Source: a virus. Taken from it: a stretch of DNA of 53,002 nt. This document shows, piece after piece, positions 43,865-52,951 of the stretch. A program made the translations under genes and the position numbers. The stretch spans positions 1 to 53,002 of IMG/VR virus record IMGVR_UViG_3300027881_000018; one strand, 5' to 3'. Numbering within the stretch: position 1 is the stretch's first letter; each line of letters opens with the position of its first letter. The notes beneath the pieces are model-generated. The model did no database searches, was not told where the DNA came from, and saw only the letters and a list, made by a program, of their open reading frames with translations.

Positions 43865-45166
43865 TTACCGAAGCGCGACCTTTGCCGCATCGTTGTTGAG
43901 GATGATCCCGCCCTCGCGGCGGAAGAAGTACCAGCGGATGAAGCCGGGGTTCGTGATCTCGTCGCGGATCACTCGAACGTCTGACCTCTGCACCAGCAGA
44001 TAGAAGCGACCCCAGTTGCCGAAGGCAATCGGCGTGGTCGTCAGCGGGCTGTCTGGCCCGGTCTGCATGTCTTCCCAGACCACGAAGCTGAAGCCGACGA
44101 TCGTCGAGGGCTGGCCGGCGATTAGGCTCGGCTGCCACAGGTACTGACCGTTGCTGTCCTTCGCTCGCCTGATCTGACTCAGGATGGTGCTGTTCATCGT
44201 GAACGCGGCGCCTTGTCTGTACGCGCTATTCAGCGTGTAGATCAGGGAGATCACGTGCTCGGTGATGTCGTCCGGTGACGGAGCAGCGACGAACTGGCAC
44301 GCCTCGGCGCTACGCAGCGGGCTCGCGCCATCTGCCGTAGATACCGGAGACGTATTCAGGAAGCCGGTCGGCTTGTTGGTGCCGTCGCCGAGAATGACCG
44401 CAAGGCCCTCCTCCTTGGCGAACTCCTGCGCGACGCTGCGAGACAGCCAGCCGTCCACGGATGCGAGATCCATAGCCGCCCACTGAGTCGCCTCTGGCCG
44501 AGCGTACAGCTCGCCCATCGTCGGTGCGCGTTGCCTGAGCTGCGGGGTGCCGGTCACGCTTCGCGCGTCGGCCTCTCCGACCCAGCCGGATCCGGTACCG
44601 AGGATGTCCACCACCTGCTTGAAGTCGTTGGTGGTGATGTCAACGACCGGGATCAGCTGCCTCACTGGTGACAGCAACTGCTCCATCGTCTCGACCTCGG
44701 CCCTGATGACCTCTGGCAGTAGGAACTCGCCCGATGCGCCTGCGGTCAGATCGACGCGCTTCTGCTCGTCGCTGTAGCTGGCGATGACTCGCTCCTGTAC
44801 TTGGTGCAGCTTCTCCGTATCTCCGTGCCTGCCGCCCGATCGCAGCATCTTGTAGAAGGCTTCCCGATGCTCCTCGTGCAGCTTCTTCGTGACGTCGCCG
44901 CCAGCGCCTCCGGCCTGATACAGAGCTTCCAGCTCCTCGATGCGCTCCTTGTAGGCGCTCATCATTGTGTCGATCTCCGTTTTCTTCGTCTCGGCCTTGG
45001 TTACGGCCTCCTCGATGCGATCGAGCTTTTCCTCGATCTCAGAGACTGACTCGTTGCTGGCTTTCTGTTCCAGCATCGTGTCGTTCGTCTCCTTGAAGGC
45101 GGTGACCGCCGTGCCGAGCTCCTCGATAGAGTCGCGAAGCTCGCTATATTTCGGTTCATTGTCCAT
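43865..45166 (-). CDS. Major capsid protein (HK97 fold)
   Basis: A 433-residue HK97-type capsid precursor. Residues 1 to about 110 form a helical, charged scaffold-like delta domain (LDRIEEAVTKAETKKTEID). The mature part has GASGEFLLPEVIRAEV at the N-arm, VVDITTNDFKQVVDILG, ARPEATQWAAMDLASVD, and NSTILSQIRRAKDSNGQY before the conserved C-terminal part with IAFGNWGRFYLLVQR. The S78 protease next to it would remove the delta domain. Confidence 0.9.
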   Translation of the reverse strand: MDNEPKYSELRDSIEELGTAVTAFKETNDTMLEQKASNESVSEIEEKLDRIEEAVTKAETKKTEIDTMMSAYKERIEELEALYQAGGAGGDVTKKLHEEHREAFYKMLRSGGRHGDTEKLHQVQERVIASYSDEQKRVDLTAGASGEFLLPEVIRAEVETMEQLLSPVRQLIPVVDITTNDFKQVVDILGTGSGWVGEADARSVTGTPQLRQRAPTMGELYARPEATQWAAMDLASVDGWLSRSVAQEFAKEEGLAVILGDGTNKPTGFLNTSPVSTADGASPLRSAEACQFVAAPSPDDITEHVISLIYTLNSAYRQGAAFTMNSTILSQIRRAKDSNGQYLWQPSLIAGQPSTIVGFSFVVWEDMQTGPDSPLTTTPIAFGNWGRFYLLVQRSDVRVIRDEITNPGFIRWYFFRREGGIILNNDAAKVALR

Positions 45167-45812
45167 TTCGTAAATCCTGTGCGAGCGTCCTGAGCGTGTC
45201 GCTCAGTTGCCCGATGTCTGGTGACTGTCCGTTGCCAGAGTGAGTGTCCCACTCGCTGTCGTCGGTCTCTTTTCTAATCAGGGCCGCAACGTGCTTGGCG
45301 CTCCGTTTGTTCAGCCCGTAGTCCTCTCTGAGACTACGTTCCAACTCTCTGCGCGTGGCGTGCTTTACACCCGCGATCCGCGCGTCCGGGTTCATTGGAA
45401 ATGTTGCCAAGCTGACCTCGATGAGATCAACCCGCTTCAGGACGCGAACCTCGTCCTCAAATTCAAAGTCCTTCGGGATGTAGCCGATTGACAGGCCCTT
45501 CACGGCGCCCTGCTTGGCGAGTGAGCGCGCCTCGCGGCCCTGCTGTACGTCGAGGTTGATGTCACCCTCTACGACCAGACCTTTGGCGCTCTCGCGCAGG
45601 CCGTCCCACAGGCCGATCGGTGCGTCGGAGAAGTGCTGCCACAGCATCGGCACGCCGTCCTTGAGCTTCTTCAGCGTCTCCTTGAAGGCGCCGCGCTCGA
45701 TGCGATCGAAGCCGAGGTCCACGTTGCCGAATACCGCGCCCAGTCCCTCGATGCGGCCGTCGTCCTGCAGTGCTTTGATCTGCAAACCGCAGTCCAGCCA
45801 TAGTCGTCTCAT
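45156..45812 (-). CDS. Prohead protease (HK97 gp4, peptidase S78)
   Basis: A 218-residue protease with VPMLWQHFSDAPIGLW (His of the active site), EARSLAKQGAVKGLSIGYIP (Ser in the GLSIGY motif) and DLIEVSLATFPMNPDA (Glu and the conserved PMNP turn). It cleaves scaffold domains during head maturation. Residues after about 150 are a helical extension. Start ATG with CGGAGAG. Confidence 0.9.
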   Translation of the reverse strand: MRRLWLDCGLQIKALQDDGRIEGLGAVFGNVDLGFDRIERGAFKETLKKLKDGVPMLWQHFSDAPIGLWDGLRESAKGLVVEGDINLDVQQGREARSLAKQGAVKGLSIGYIPKDFEFEDEVRVLKRVDLIEVSLATFPMNPDARIAGVKHATRRELERSLREDYGLNKRSAKHVAALIRKETDDSEWDTHSGNGQSPDIGQLSDTLRTLAQDLRNGQ

Positions 45813-45841
45813 GGCGCTCTCCGTTTTCTGCTGTCAGTTAT

Positions 45842-46072
45842 TCAGGCTGCTTCAAGCACGACGTCCACGCCGCGCGGGAACTGATCGTCAACGATCTCCA
45901 AGTCTCCGAGCGGCTTGCCGAGCATACGCTGTCTGAACTTGTACCTGCTGGCGTCCTCGTCGAGAGACCTGAACGGCAGCTCGTGGTCGTCTAGGAATAC
46001 CAGCGCGTGGCTGCGATCCCATCCCTCGCCGTGATTGATGCGAGCCGGGCTCTCGGTCTTACTAAACCGCAC
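45842..46072 (-). CDS. Small hypothetical protein between portal and protease
   Basis: A 76-residue protein beginning with GTG 46072 inside the portal's last codons. It contains HGEGWDRSHALVFLDDHELPF and RMLGKPLGDLEIVDDQF, a compact alpha/beta pattern. Not recognised. The upstream extension of its frame lies wholly inside the portal gene. Confidence 0.55.
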   Translation of the reverse strand: MRFSKTESPARINHGEGWDRSHALVFLDDHELPFRSLDEDASRYKFRQRMLGKPLGDLEIVDDQFPRGVDVVLEAA

Positions 46073-47366
46073 TGAGAGCAGTCGATCCTGTATCTTCGTC
46101 AGACTCGCCTTCCGCAGGCTCGTCGCCAGTTCCCTCATCTCCAGTGTCGTTCTCATCGATGTTACTCCCCATCTGAGGATTCGCGTAGGCGTCTCCGCCC
46201 GGATCGGTGCGCGGATTCATGCCTTCGCGAGCCCTGATCTCGTTCGGATTGATGGCCCCGACGCGGTGAAGCTTCTCGTAGCCATCGACCCTGCTCTTGA
46301 AGTCGGCGCGAACCGCTGCGTCCATGTCGAATCGTACCACCACGCCCTTGCGCCTGTCACTGACCGTTAACAGATCGCGCTCCATGGCCTGCTCGAACAG
46401 CTTCACGTACGGCAGCATAACGTCCTGACTGAACTCGACGCCCTGATGCTCGATGTTGCTGAAGGTGGCTCGCTCAAGGTCGGCCAGCTTGTGCGGCGGT
46501 ACTCCCCACACCGAAGCGATCTCGGTGCGCTGAAACTTGCGTGCTTCGAGTAGCTGCGCGTCCATCGGCTTGAAGGTCAGCTCCTTGGCCTCCATCCCCT
46601 CGGGCAGCATTCCGACGCCGCCGCGATCGCCGCCCTTGCCGTAGGTCTGCTCAAACGACTTGACCCACATGTCGTACTGCTCCTTGCTCGTGAACTTGCC
46701 GCCAGTCAGCAGCAGGGCCGGGATGGCGCCGTTGCCGTATAGCTCGGACAACAGTCGCTCGGCGGCCAGACACAGGCCGATTGCCTCTGTGGCCTCCTCG
46801 ACGGGTGAGTCGCCCTTGGAGCCGTCCACGCTGATGCCGCCGGTGATGTGCAGGATCTTGTTAGCCGTGAACTTGCGCTCGCCGGCCTTGAGCCGAACCG
46901 TGTAGATGGGATTCAGCGGATCGTCGTCGTTGATCGAAACGGTGTCGGGATGCACCGGCCTGAGAAACAGAATCGGCCCGGTCGCACCCTGCCCCTTGAT
47001 CGAGTAGTGGTTCCCCCACAGCGCAACGTGCGTCATGGCGCGCCTGAAGAACTGGGTCTGAGTCTGACGTCTGTTCGGCACTCGCAGCAGCCGCACTACG
47101 GAGTGGTTCGGCAGAGGCTCCAGCGTGACCTTGCCGTCGTCGTCCTTGATCTCCTTGAACACCGAGGGCGGGAACGATCCGATGGCGTTGGTCAGCGCTC
47201 GGACGATTGCGTGAACCGTGCTGCACCGCATGGCGTTCGCTGGCGTTACGTTCTCGCCCGACGCGGCAACGTTGGTGAGCATCAGCCGAATGATCTCGTC
47301 GAAGCTCCTGTCCTTCGACTGTATCGACGAGCCGCGGCCCCAAGTGGAAGGTCTGAGAATGTTCAT
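46062..47366 (-). CDS. Portal protein (HK97 gp3-like)
   Basis: A 434-residue portal: NAMRCSTVHAIVRALTNAIGSFP near residues 43-65, FFRRAMTHVALWGNHYSI, ILHITGGISVDGSKGDSPV, and QRTEIASVWGVPPHKLADLERATFSNIE, the signature of the family. The C-terminus is acidic (GDEGTGDEPAEGESDED). Overlaps the terminase stop by four bases. Confidence 0.9.
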   Translation of the reverse strand: MNILRPSTWGRGSSIQSKDRSFDEIIRLMLTNVAASGENVTPANAMRCSTVHAIVRALTNAIGSFPPSVFKEIKDDDGKVTLEPLPNHSVVRLLRVPNRRQTQTQFFRRAMTHVALWGNHYSIKGQGATGPILFLRPVHPDTVSINDDDPLNPIYTVRLKAGERKFTANKILHITGGISVDGSKGDSPVEEATEAIGLCLAAERLLSELYGNGAIPALLLTGGKFTSKEQYDMWVKSFEQTYGKGGDRGGVGMLPEGMEAKELTFKPMDAQLLEARKFQRTEIASVWGVPPHKLADLERATFSNIEHQGVEFSQDVMLPYVKLFEQAMERDLLTVSDRRKGVVVRFDMDAAVRADFKSRVDGYEKLHRVGAINPNEIRAREGMNPRTDPGGDAYANPQMGSNIDENDTGDEGTGDEPAEGESDEDTGSTALSAV

Positions 47367-49078
47367 ATCACACGGACGACTCCTTCACCCGGAAAGTATG
47401 TCGCCTCCTGCGCCCGGAGACGGTTCAGCGCCATGAGCAGGGCCACGACGCCGTCGATCTTTCTGTTCGCCGCGCCCTTGCGCGGGTAGATATTATCCTT
47501 CTGGTCGCGCTTCACCTCAACGTTAGAAACCATCCACGTCAGCACCGGGCAGTTGTGGTGAAACGTGCCGTCCTTGACGTACGCCTCAAGCCACTTCATC
47601 GGCTCGCTGAAGTTTAGCACCGTCGGCCGCACGTCGACGACGAGTATGCCCTGTTGTGCCATGTGGACGCCGTACTGAGTCGAGTTGTGCATCGGATCGA
47701 CCGCGAGCTCGACCAGATTAAATATGCCGCTGACCTCCGCGAGCGTGTCGGCCTCGATCTGGTCAACGTCGATGACGTTGCCCGGCGTGGTTCTCATGTG
47801 GCCCGCGCGCACCCAGCCGTCGTACTGCGCGTTTGGATCTTCCAGTACCGCCGTCTCTGGCAGCCAGTGGCGCATGAAGCAATAGATGTGCTGCTTGCCG
47901 TCGATCTCGCGCTCGAATAGCTGCGCCATCGAGTTCACGTCGATCTTTGACGCCAGATCCAGACCGCCGTAGGTGTCCTCGCCGAGGAAGTCTTCGAGCT
48001 TCAGGTGCGGGTCGTGGCACGCCTCCCACTTCCGCATGTCCATCCACGCCTCTGCGGCGTTGACCCAGACGTTCATCCGCTTGGTCAGGAAGGCGTTCAC
48101 CTGACTGACGACCTCCGTCGCCTTGCGGCACAGGTTCTCCATGTCCAGCGGGTACACGGAGACACCGAGATTGGGGTTGGACTTGATCCACACGTCGCGG
48201 TCGGTCCAGTCGTCGTCCTTGTCGAGCGTGTAGATCACGCCGAAGAACGAGTCGTCCTCGATCTGGCCCTCAAGGATTCTGACGAGGTAGGTGCGCAGCT
48301 CGTAGCAGATCCCGCTGGTGTCGCTGCCCGCCGTGGTGATGTTGAAGATCAAGGGCTGAAGCCGAGATCCGGTCGCCGTCTCGATGACGTTGTACACGTC
48401 GCGGTTCTTCCACGCGTGCAGCTCGTCGTTCAGCGCACAGTGGATGTTGTAGCCGTCAAGGGTCTCGCCCTGAGCGTGCAGCGCCTCGAACAGGGACGCC
48501 GTCTCCGGCTTGTTGATGTTATGCGCCCGTACCTCAAGGGGTAGCTCGGCGGTTCTTTTGGCCATCGCGTTGGCGATGCCGAACACGATCTTGGCCTGAT
48601 TGCGGGTAGTTGCGGCTGAGTACACCTCTGCCCCGGCCTCGCCGTCCTCCTCTAGCATGTACAGGCCGATGGCTGCCGCCAGCGTGGACTTGGCGTTCTT
48701 GCGGGCGACCTCCTCGTAGCAGGTTCTGAATCGTCTCGTGTTGGCGCGGATCGTCAGGGCGCCGTCCGCGTCGCGGATGTCTGCCGCGTGCAGCCAGCCG
48801 AAGATGTTGCAGACGCTGAACATCTGCCACGGTTGCAGCACGATCAGCTCGCGCCGCTTGGCCCACTCGCCCTTGATGTGGGGCAGCATCTCTATGAAGC
48901 TGCAGGCGCGCTCTGCCGCCGCCGCGTCGAAGTACCACGGCGCGTCCTCGCGCTCAAGGTCGCTCAGGAACCTGCGGCAGGATAGCCGGGTTAGGCGGCA
49001 CGTGGTTATCTGGCGCTCGCACACGTCCTCGGCGTACTTGATCGCCGCCGTAACGTGCCGATTCGGGTCGTGGCTCAC
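47363..49078 (-). CDS. Large terminase subunit
   Basis: A 571-residue Terminase_1/HK97 gp2-type protein. The ATPase has Q82-type PWQMF, a modified Walker A EVARKNAKST (residues 123-132) and Walker B IHCALNDE (212-219). The nuclease has YGGLDLASKIDVNSM and later Asp residues. It drives DNA into the prohead and cuts it. GTG start overlaps the small subunit stop (GTGA). Confidence 0.9.
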   Translation of the reverse strand: MSHDPNRHVTAAIKYAEDVCERQITTCRLTRLSCRRFLSDLEREDAPWYFDAAAAERACSFIEMLPHIKGEWAKRRELIVLQPWQMFSVCNIFGWLHAADIRDADGALTIRANTRRFRTCYEEVARKNAKSTLAAAIGLYMLEEDGEAGAEVYSAATTRNQAKIVFGIANAMAKRTAELPLEVRAHNINKPETASLFEALHAQGETLDGYNIHCALNDELHAWKNRDVYNVIETATGSRLQPLIFNITTAGSDTSGICYELRTYLVRILEGQIEDDSFFGVIYTLDKDDDWTDRDVWIKSNPNLGVSVYPLDMENLCRKATEVVSQVNAFLTKRMNVWVNAAEAWMDMRKWEACHDPHLKLEDFLGEDTYGGLDLASKIDVNSMAQLFEREIDGKQHIYCFMRHWLPETAVLEDPNAQYDGWVRAGHMRTTPGNVIDVDQIEADTLAEVSGIFNLVELAVDPMHNSTQYGVHMAQQGILVVDVRPTVLNFSEPMKWLEAYVKDGTFHHNCPVLTWMVSNVEVKRDQKDNIYPRKGAANRKIDGVVALLMALNRLRAQEATYFPGEGVVRVI

Positions 49079-49494
49079 TGTGACTGAACCCGCGTCCGCG
49101 AGCTGGGCGTCATGCCGAACTCGGTCAGTATGTCCATGCAGGTCCGCTGGGCCTTGTTTGCGATCGCCAAGAACGGGTTTTGGATCGGGTATCCCTTCGG
49201 GCTCTTCACGATCATGCCCATCTCGCGAACCTTGATGACTGAGTCTCGCCAGCGAACGAAGTTGACTGCGTATATCGAGAGGGCGTCGATGTCGTACTCG
49301 GTCATCACCCTCATGCGCGCCAGCTTCGCGGCGTTGTCGGTAAAGACGGCCGTCTCGTCTGGCTCAAGGTGACTCGGGGCATCGGGAATGGTGACGGGTA
49401 CGACCGGCTCGTCCGCATTCATCCGGTCTGGACGATCCGTGCCCCGTATTAGGCGCAGATTTCTTGGTGTCGGCTTCGGCCCTCGCTTACTCAT
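49075..49494 (-). CDS. Small terminase subunit (P27 family)
   Basis: A 139-residue protein with the P27 pattern: KRGPKPTPRNLRLIRGT at the N-terminus, PSHLEPDETAVFTDNAAKLARM, YDIDALSIYAVNFVRW and IQNPFLAIANKAQRT. It binds the packaging start. ATGAGTAA overlaps the glycosyltransferase stop by eight bases, tying packaging genes to the upstream cassette. Confidence 0.85.
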   Translation of the reverse strand: MSKRGPKPTPRNLRLIRGTDRPDRMNADEPVVPVTIPDAPSHLEPDETAVFTDNAAKLARMRVMTEYDIDALSIYAVNFVRWRDSVIKVREMGMIVKSPKGYPIQNPFLAIANKAQRTCMDILTEFGMTPSSRTRVQSQ

Positions 49495-50407
49495 CGCTCG
49501 CGTCTTCCTCGATCATCGCTCGCAGCGCCTTGCTCGCTGTCTCGCGCCCCTCTACGGTTCGCAGCACCATCTTGTACTTGTCGTTGCTCCTGATCTTATC
49601 CCAGTCGATGTCTGTCCGTCTCCTCAGGGGCGTGTCGAAGTGCTGCCAGTTCTTCTTGATCTCAAAGTGCGGCCTCTCGAATCTCCTGTCGACGCTCGCC
49701 ACCTGCGGCCACGCTCGCTCAAGCAGCCGCGCCCCGCGCAGCCTGCCGTCGCCGTCGTAGAGCTTGCCCATGCCGCCCGGCATCTTCATGGTCGGAACCT
49801 TCTGGCACAGAAAGGCGTTTAGCTGCACCGTACACCAGCCGTCTGACAGCACCTGCAGGCACATGTCCACGTCGTCGTTCTGCTCTAGCCGCCACCGCTG
49901 ACTCAGCTCATTCAACACCAGCGTGCAGGAGTACACGTGCGCGTTCAGCACGAACGGCGGCTGCGGTACGCCCGCGAAGTTGACGTAGTTCAGGCCAGCG
50001 ACGGCGACGTTCTCGTAGCGATCGCAAAAGTCCTCGCACGCGGCCAGCGCGATGCCTGCGCGGATCGGCAGCCGCTTCTGCCTGTGCATCCGACAGAGGT
50101 ACCGGATGTTGTCGTCGAGCTGCCAGTGCCGCTTGTCGCCTCGCGCTACAGAGTGATCCTTGATCCAGTTGCGGGCCGCCACCAGTCCCTTGTCTGACCA
50201 CGGCAGAACCAGCACCTCGGCTGCCGGGTATCGCTTCTCGTACTCCTCGGCCTGATGCGGCTCGGCCACGATGTAGTGCGGAACCTTGTCGCGCTCCAAG
50301 AACCTCAGCGTCGGCGCGGGTGCAGGCGGCAGGTGATCCCACCTCCGGTGCCGGATCTCGTAGCGGTCCTTGGACGGTACGTATATGGGGTAGCGCGGCT
50401 CGATCAT
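49487..50407 (-). CDS. TET-associated-type glycosyltransferase (DNA modification candidate)
   Basis: A 306-residue protein: RYPIYVPSKDRYE at the N-terminus, VPHYIVAEPHQAEEYE, VLVLPWSDKGLVAARNWIKD, and HWQLDDNI (residues 94-101) in place of a DxD metal/nucleotide site. Later come VYSCTLV, NDDVDMCLQVL, and RRFERPHFEI. This order matches the TAGT group of phage glycosyltransferases described with TET/JBP oxygenases, thought to add sugars to modified bases. No TET/JBP gene is visible here. It is coupled to the methyltransferase (ATGA) and the small terminase. Confidence 0.65.
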   Translation of the reverse strand: MIEPRYPIYVPSKDRYEIRHRRWDHLPPAPAPTLRFLERDKVPHYIVAEPHQAEEYEKRYPAAEVLVLPWSDKGLVAARNWIKDHSVARGDKRHWQLDDNIRYLCRMHRQKRLPIRAGIALAACEDFCDRYENVAVAGLNYVNFAGVPQPPFVLNAHVYSCTLVLNELSQRWRLEQNDDVDMCLQVLSDGWCTVQLNAFLCQKVPTMKMPGGMGKLYDGDGRLRGARLLERAWPQVASVDRRFERPHFEIKKNWQHFDTPLRRRTDIDWDKIRSNDKYKMVLRTVEGRETASKALRAMIEEDASDE

Positions 50408-51228
50408 GTCTGGCCGCCCCTTCTCTTGCGCCAGAACATCGGGCGGCTGTTCCACAGCGTCGTCTGCATCTTGTCGTAGCCGAGCTTTCGCAGCGCCTTG
50501 TTGAATAGCTTCGACGTCTGCCTTCCGCCGACTGTCCTGCCGAATATCTCGTAGTCCACGAAGTGCCCGGTGGACAGCGTGCCGAACGAGTTTGCGATCA
50601 GCAGGTACCGCGGCTGAAGGTACTCGATGACCTCGAACAGGTGGGAGATCGGCGCGAGAATATGCTCGAAGTACTCGCTGGCGAACACGAGGTCGGTCTG
50701 CCCCTCGGCGTCCATGACGGTCGCGGCCATCGAGAATCCGTAGCGGTCGCCCATCACTGTCGCGACGCTCATCTGCACCGTGCCGTCGAGGTTCGTGCCG
50801 ACGACCTCGGCCTCTGGAAATAGCTGCGCGAGCGCGGCGGTCGAGTGGCCGCAGCCGCAGCCGAGATCGACGACGCGCCGCACGTGGCCCATGCTGCCGA
50901 CGATGCCCGCTGGCGGCATTGACTTGTCCTGCTGGATCTCCGTCAGGTACTTGCGCGAGTAGATGATCCACGACGACCACAGGTCGCCGACGTACTCGTC
51001 GGTGTCGTACACGGCGTAGTCTGGCTCGGGCAGAGAGTCGTACCAGCGCCTCTCCAGATCGATCAGCTCCGGTGCGTTGTCCGGCTGCGTCACGCTGCCG
51101 TTCTTCCAGCGAACCGTGCTCCTGCAGATCTCTCCGATCTTCTCCTCGTCGATCTCGCGGAACGAGCCGAAGTCACTCAAGAATACCTGAAGCGTATCGC
51201 TCGGATTCTCTTGGAGGATTGTGTTCAT
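50404..51228 (-). CDS. Class I methyltransferase of modification cassette
   Basis: A 274-residue protein with motif I VVDLGCGCGHSTAALAQLFP (residues 119-138), motif II VVGTNLD, and FASEYFEHIL for the motif IV-like region. No PC motif of cytosine-C5 enzymes or DPPY-type motif of N-methylases is seen, so it is unlikely to be a plain DNA methylase. In its cassette it could methylate a base side chain or a sugar. Overlaps both neighbours by four bases. Confidence 0.7.
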   Translation of the reverse strand: MNTILQENPSDTLQVFLSDFGSFREIDEEKIGEICRSTVRWKNGSVTQPDNAPELIDLERRWYDSLPEPDYAVYDTDEYVGDLWSSWIIYSRKYLTEIQQDKSMPPAGIVGSMGHVRRVVDLGCGCGHSTAALAQLFPEAEVVGTNLDGTVQMSVATVMGDRYGFSMAATVMDAEGQTDLVFASEYFEHILAPISHLFEVIEYLQPRYLLIANSFGTLSTGHFVDYEIFGRTVGGRQTSKLFNKALRKLGYDKMQTTLWNSRPMFWRKRRGGQT

Positions 51229-51950
51229 TGATCTTCGCTGGTCGGATCCGCTTCCTCGAAGATAACCGAGGTGATGTCGTCGTCCTCTCGCTCCGGCCAC
51301 CACGACGACCAGACCCTCACCTTGTAGTGGGCCTTCTGTGCGGACGGAACTAGGTCGAGACCGGCCAGCCGCATGAAGTCGTTGGTCTTGCAGAACTCGA
51401 CGCGGTCCTCGTTGTTGTCGAATGAGACTATGACCTTCAGCCTGTTCTTCAGCGGCTCGTAGTCCGGCATCCCCAGCCACTCGGCGGCGGCGTCAGAGTC
51501 CTTGATCTCCGATGCCGGGCGGGTAATCATCACCAAGCTGGCGAGCATCACGTCGTCGAAGCCGGTTCCCTCAAGCCCCCACTCGTCGAACTCCTTGACC
51601 TCCTTCAGAAGCTCGGTGAGCTCGCGGTCGTCGATCTCGGCGAAGCGGGCCAGCTCGTTGTCTGCGGCGAGTAGCTTGAGCGCCTGCGGTGAGTCCGGGT
51701 CGAGGTCCATCCGGATCGCGCTGACCGAAGTCCAGCCGATGCTCTTCGCGGCCCTGACCACGCCGTGTCCGGCCAAGATGGTCGAGTCCTTGGCGATTAC
51801 CACGTTTCGGTACTGGCCGTGCTGAGTCAGGCTCTGGCCGATGTGCTCGACCTGATCGTCGGTATGCTTGCGGTAGTTGCGCGGGTGTTCGGTGAGCTTC
51901 GCAAGCGCCACCGACTCGGCTCCGTATGTTCTCTCGACTGCCGCCTCCAT
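51225..51950 (-). CDS. ParB-like protein with C-terminal extension
   Basis: A 241-residue protein. Residues 10-95 form a ParB-N-like domain (LTEHPRNYRKHTDDQVEHI, then ILAGHGVVRAAKSIG, with the G-H-x-x-R-A core). The C-terminal about 90 residues hold LKVIVSFDNNEDRVEF and end in a W-W-P segment. Phage ParB-like domains linked to methyltransferases and glycosyltransferases are known from base-modification loci, where they may recognise or process nucleotides as CTPase-type enzymes. ATG 51950 shares one base with the radical SAM stop. Confidence 0.7.
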   Translation of the reverse strand: MEAAVERTYGAESVALAKLTEHPRNYRKHTDDQVEHIGQSLTQHGQYRNVVIAKDSTILAGHGVVRAAKSIGWTSVSAIRMDLDPDSPQALKLLAADNELARFAEIDDRELTELLKEVKEFDEWGLEGTGFDDVMLASLVMITRPASEIKDSDAAAEWLGMPDYEPLKNRLKVIVSFDNNEDRVEFCKTNDFMRLAGLDLVPSAQKAHYKVRVWSSWWPEREDDDITSVIFEEADPTSEDQ

Positions 51951-52951
51951 TACTCGCACCTCATGCAGTGCCCGCAGACCGGGTGCTCGTGCCACTCGTT
52001 GGCGGCGTGCATCCGGCGCAGAGGCTCCATCTCCGACCACGCCTCCGCGAGCGTCATGCTCGCCACGTTGCCGAGCGCCAAGTCCTTGCTCGTCAGCTTG
52101 CAGCACGGCAGCATGACTCCCCTGTGATCGACGACGATCTGCTTGAACGGAAACTTGCAGCCCATGTCCGGGTCGCTGTAGTGAAACGTGAGCCCGGTCT
52201 CGACGTCCGGAACCTCGTTCATCTTCTGGAATGACACCACGTCCGCTAGGCCGACCCACTTCTCGGCGAACGCCTCGGCCTCGTGCTCGTTGAGCTGGTT
52301 CTTCAGAAAGCTGACCAGCACCAGCGGGAACTCGTAACCGGCCTCGTTGCGCTCTCGGATGAACGCCTCGACGTTGCCGACCACCCTGTCGAACCGGCCC
52401 GACGTTCGCTGACGATCGTACGTCTCTGCGGTCACCGCGTCGATGGAGCAGAACAGCTTGGTGAGGGTACTGCCCAGAAGTCTCTTGCGGCGCGGCGGCG
52501 TGAGCAGTAGCCCGTTGGTGACGAAGTAGATGTTGAGCATACCCCGCGCAGTCGCATACTCGATCAGCTCCTCGAGATCGCGCCGCATCAGGGGCTCGTT
52601 GATGTAATTCAGCTTGAGCGATCTGGCCCCGAGATCAACCGCCTGATCCACTAGGTTCTTGTAGACCCTGACCGGCATCGCGAGGTTCGGCCTCTGCTCG
52701 TAGCCGTGGAGGCAAAACGGACAGCTCATGTTGCAGCCGCCGTTCAGCTCCACGTCGAGCTGGATCGGGTGTGCCCAGAACTGTAGCCGCTCGCTCGCCT
52801 TGTACTTGGCGATGAACTCGGCCCACTGTCGCTCCTGAATCCACGGCGGGCAGCGGTTGAATGCGTCCCGGTTCCTGATGTCGAACCAGTTGTCCGTCTC
52901 GACGGCCTGCTCCGCTACCTGCGCCCTGTTCTGATTGGCTGCGTCAAACAT
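51950..52951 (-). CDS. Radical SAM/SPASM enzyme
   Basis: A 333-residue radical SAM protein: C73-N-M-S-C77-P-F-C80 (CxxxCxxC cluster motif) after VELNGG, a barrel with LKLNYINEPLMRRDLEEL and FVTNGLLL, and a C-terminal SPASM-type Cys set (MGC, PCCK, and a final CGHCMRC). It is the first gene of the four-gene cassette. It could functionalise a nucleobase or a protein side chain; the context of a ParB-like protein, methyltransferase and glycosyltransferase favours DNA. Its start lies 51 bases from the window end. Confidence 0.8.
   Translation of the reverse strand: MFDAANQNRAQVAEQAVETDNWFDIRNRDAFNRCPPWIQERQWAEFIAKYKASERLQFWAHPIQLDVELNGGCNMSCPFCLHGYEQRPNLAMPVRVYKNLVDQAVDLGARSLKLNYINEPLMRRDLEELIEYATARGMLNIYFVTNGLLLTPPRRKRLLGSTLTKLFCSIDAVTAETYDRQRTSGRFDRVVGNVEAFIRERNEAGYEFPLVLVSFLKNQLNEHEAEAFAEKWVGLADVVSFQKMNEVPDVETGLTFHYSDPDMGCKFPFKQIVVDHRGVMLPCCKLTSKDLALGNVASMTLAEAWSEMEPLRRMHAANEWHEHPVCGHCMRCE

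Noticed and set aside
50408-51480. Upstream extensions of the methyltransferase and glycosyltransferase frames
   Set aside because: They are Arg/Ala/Pro-rich shadows of the preceding genes. The chosen ATGs overlap the preceding stops by four bases.
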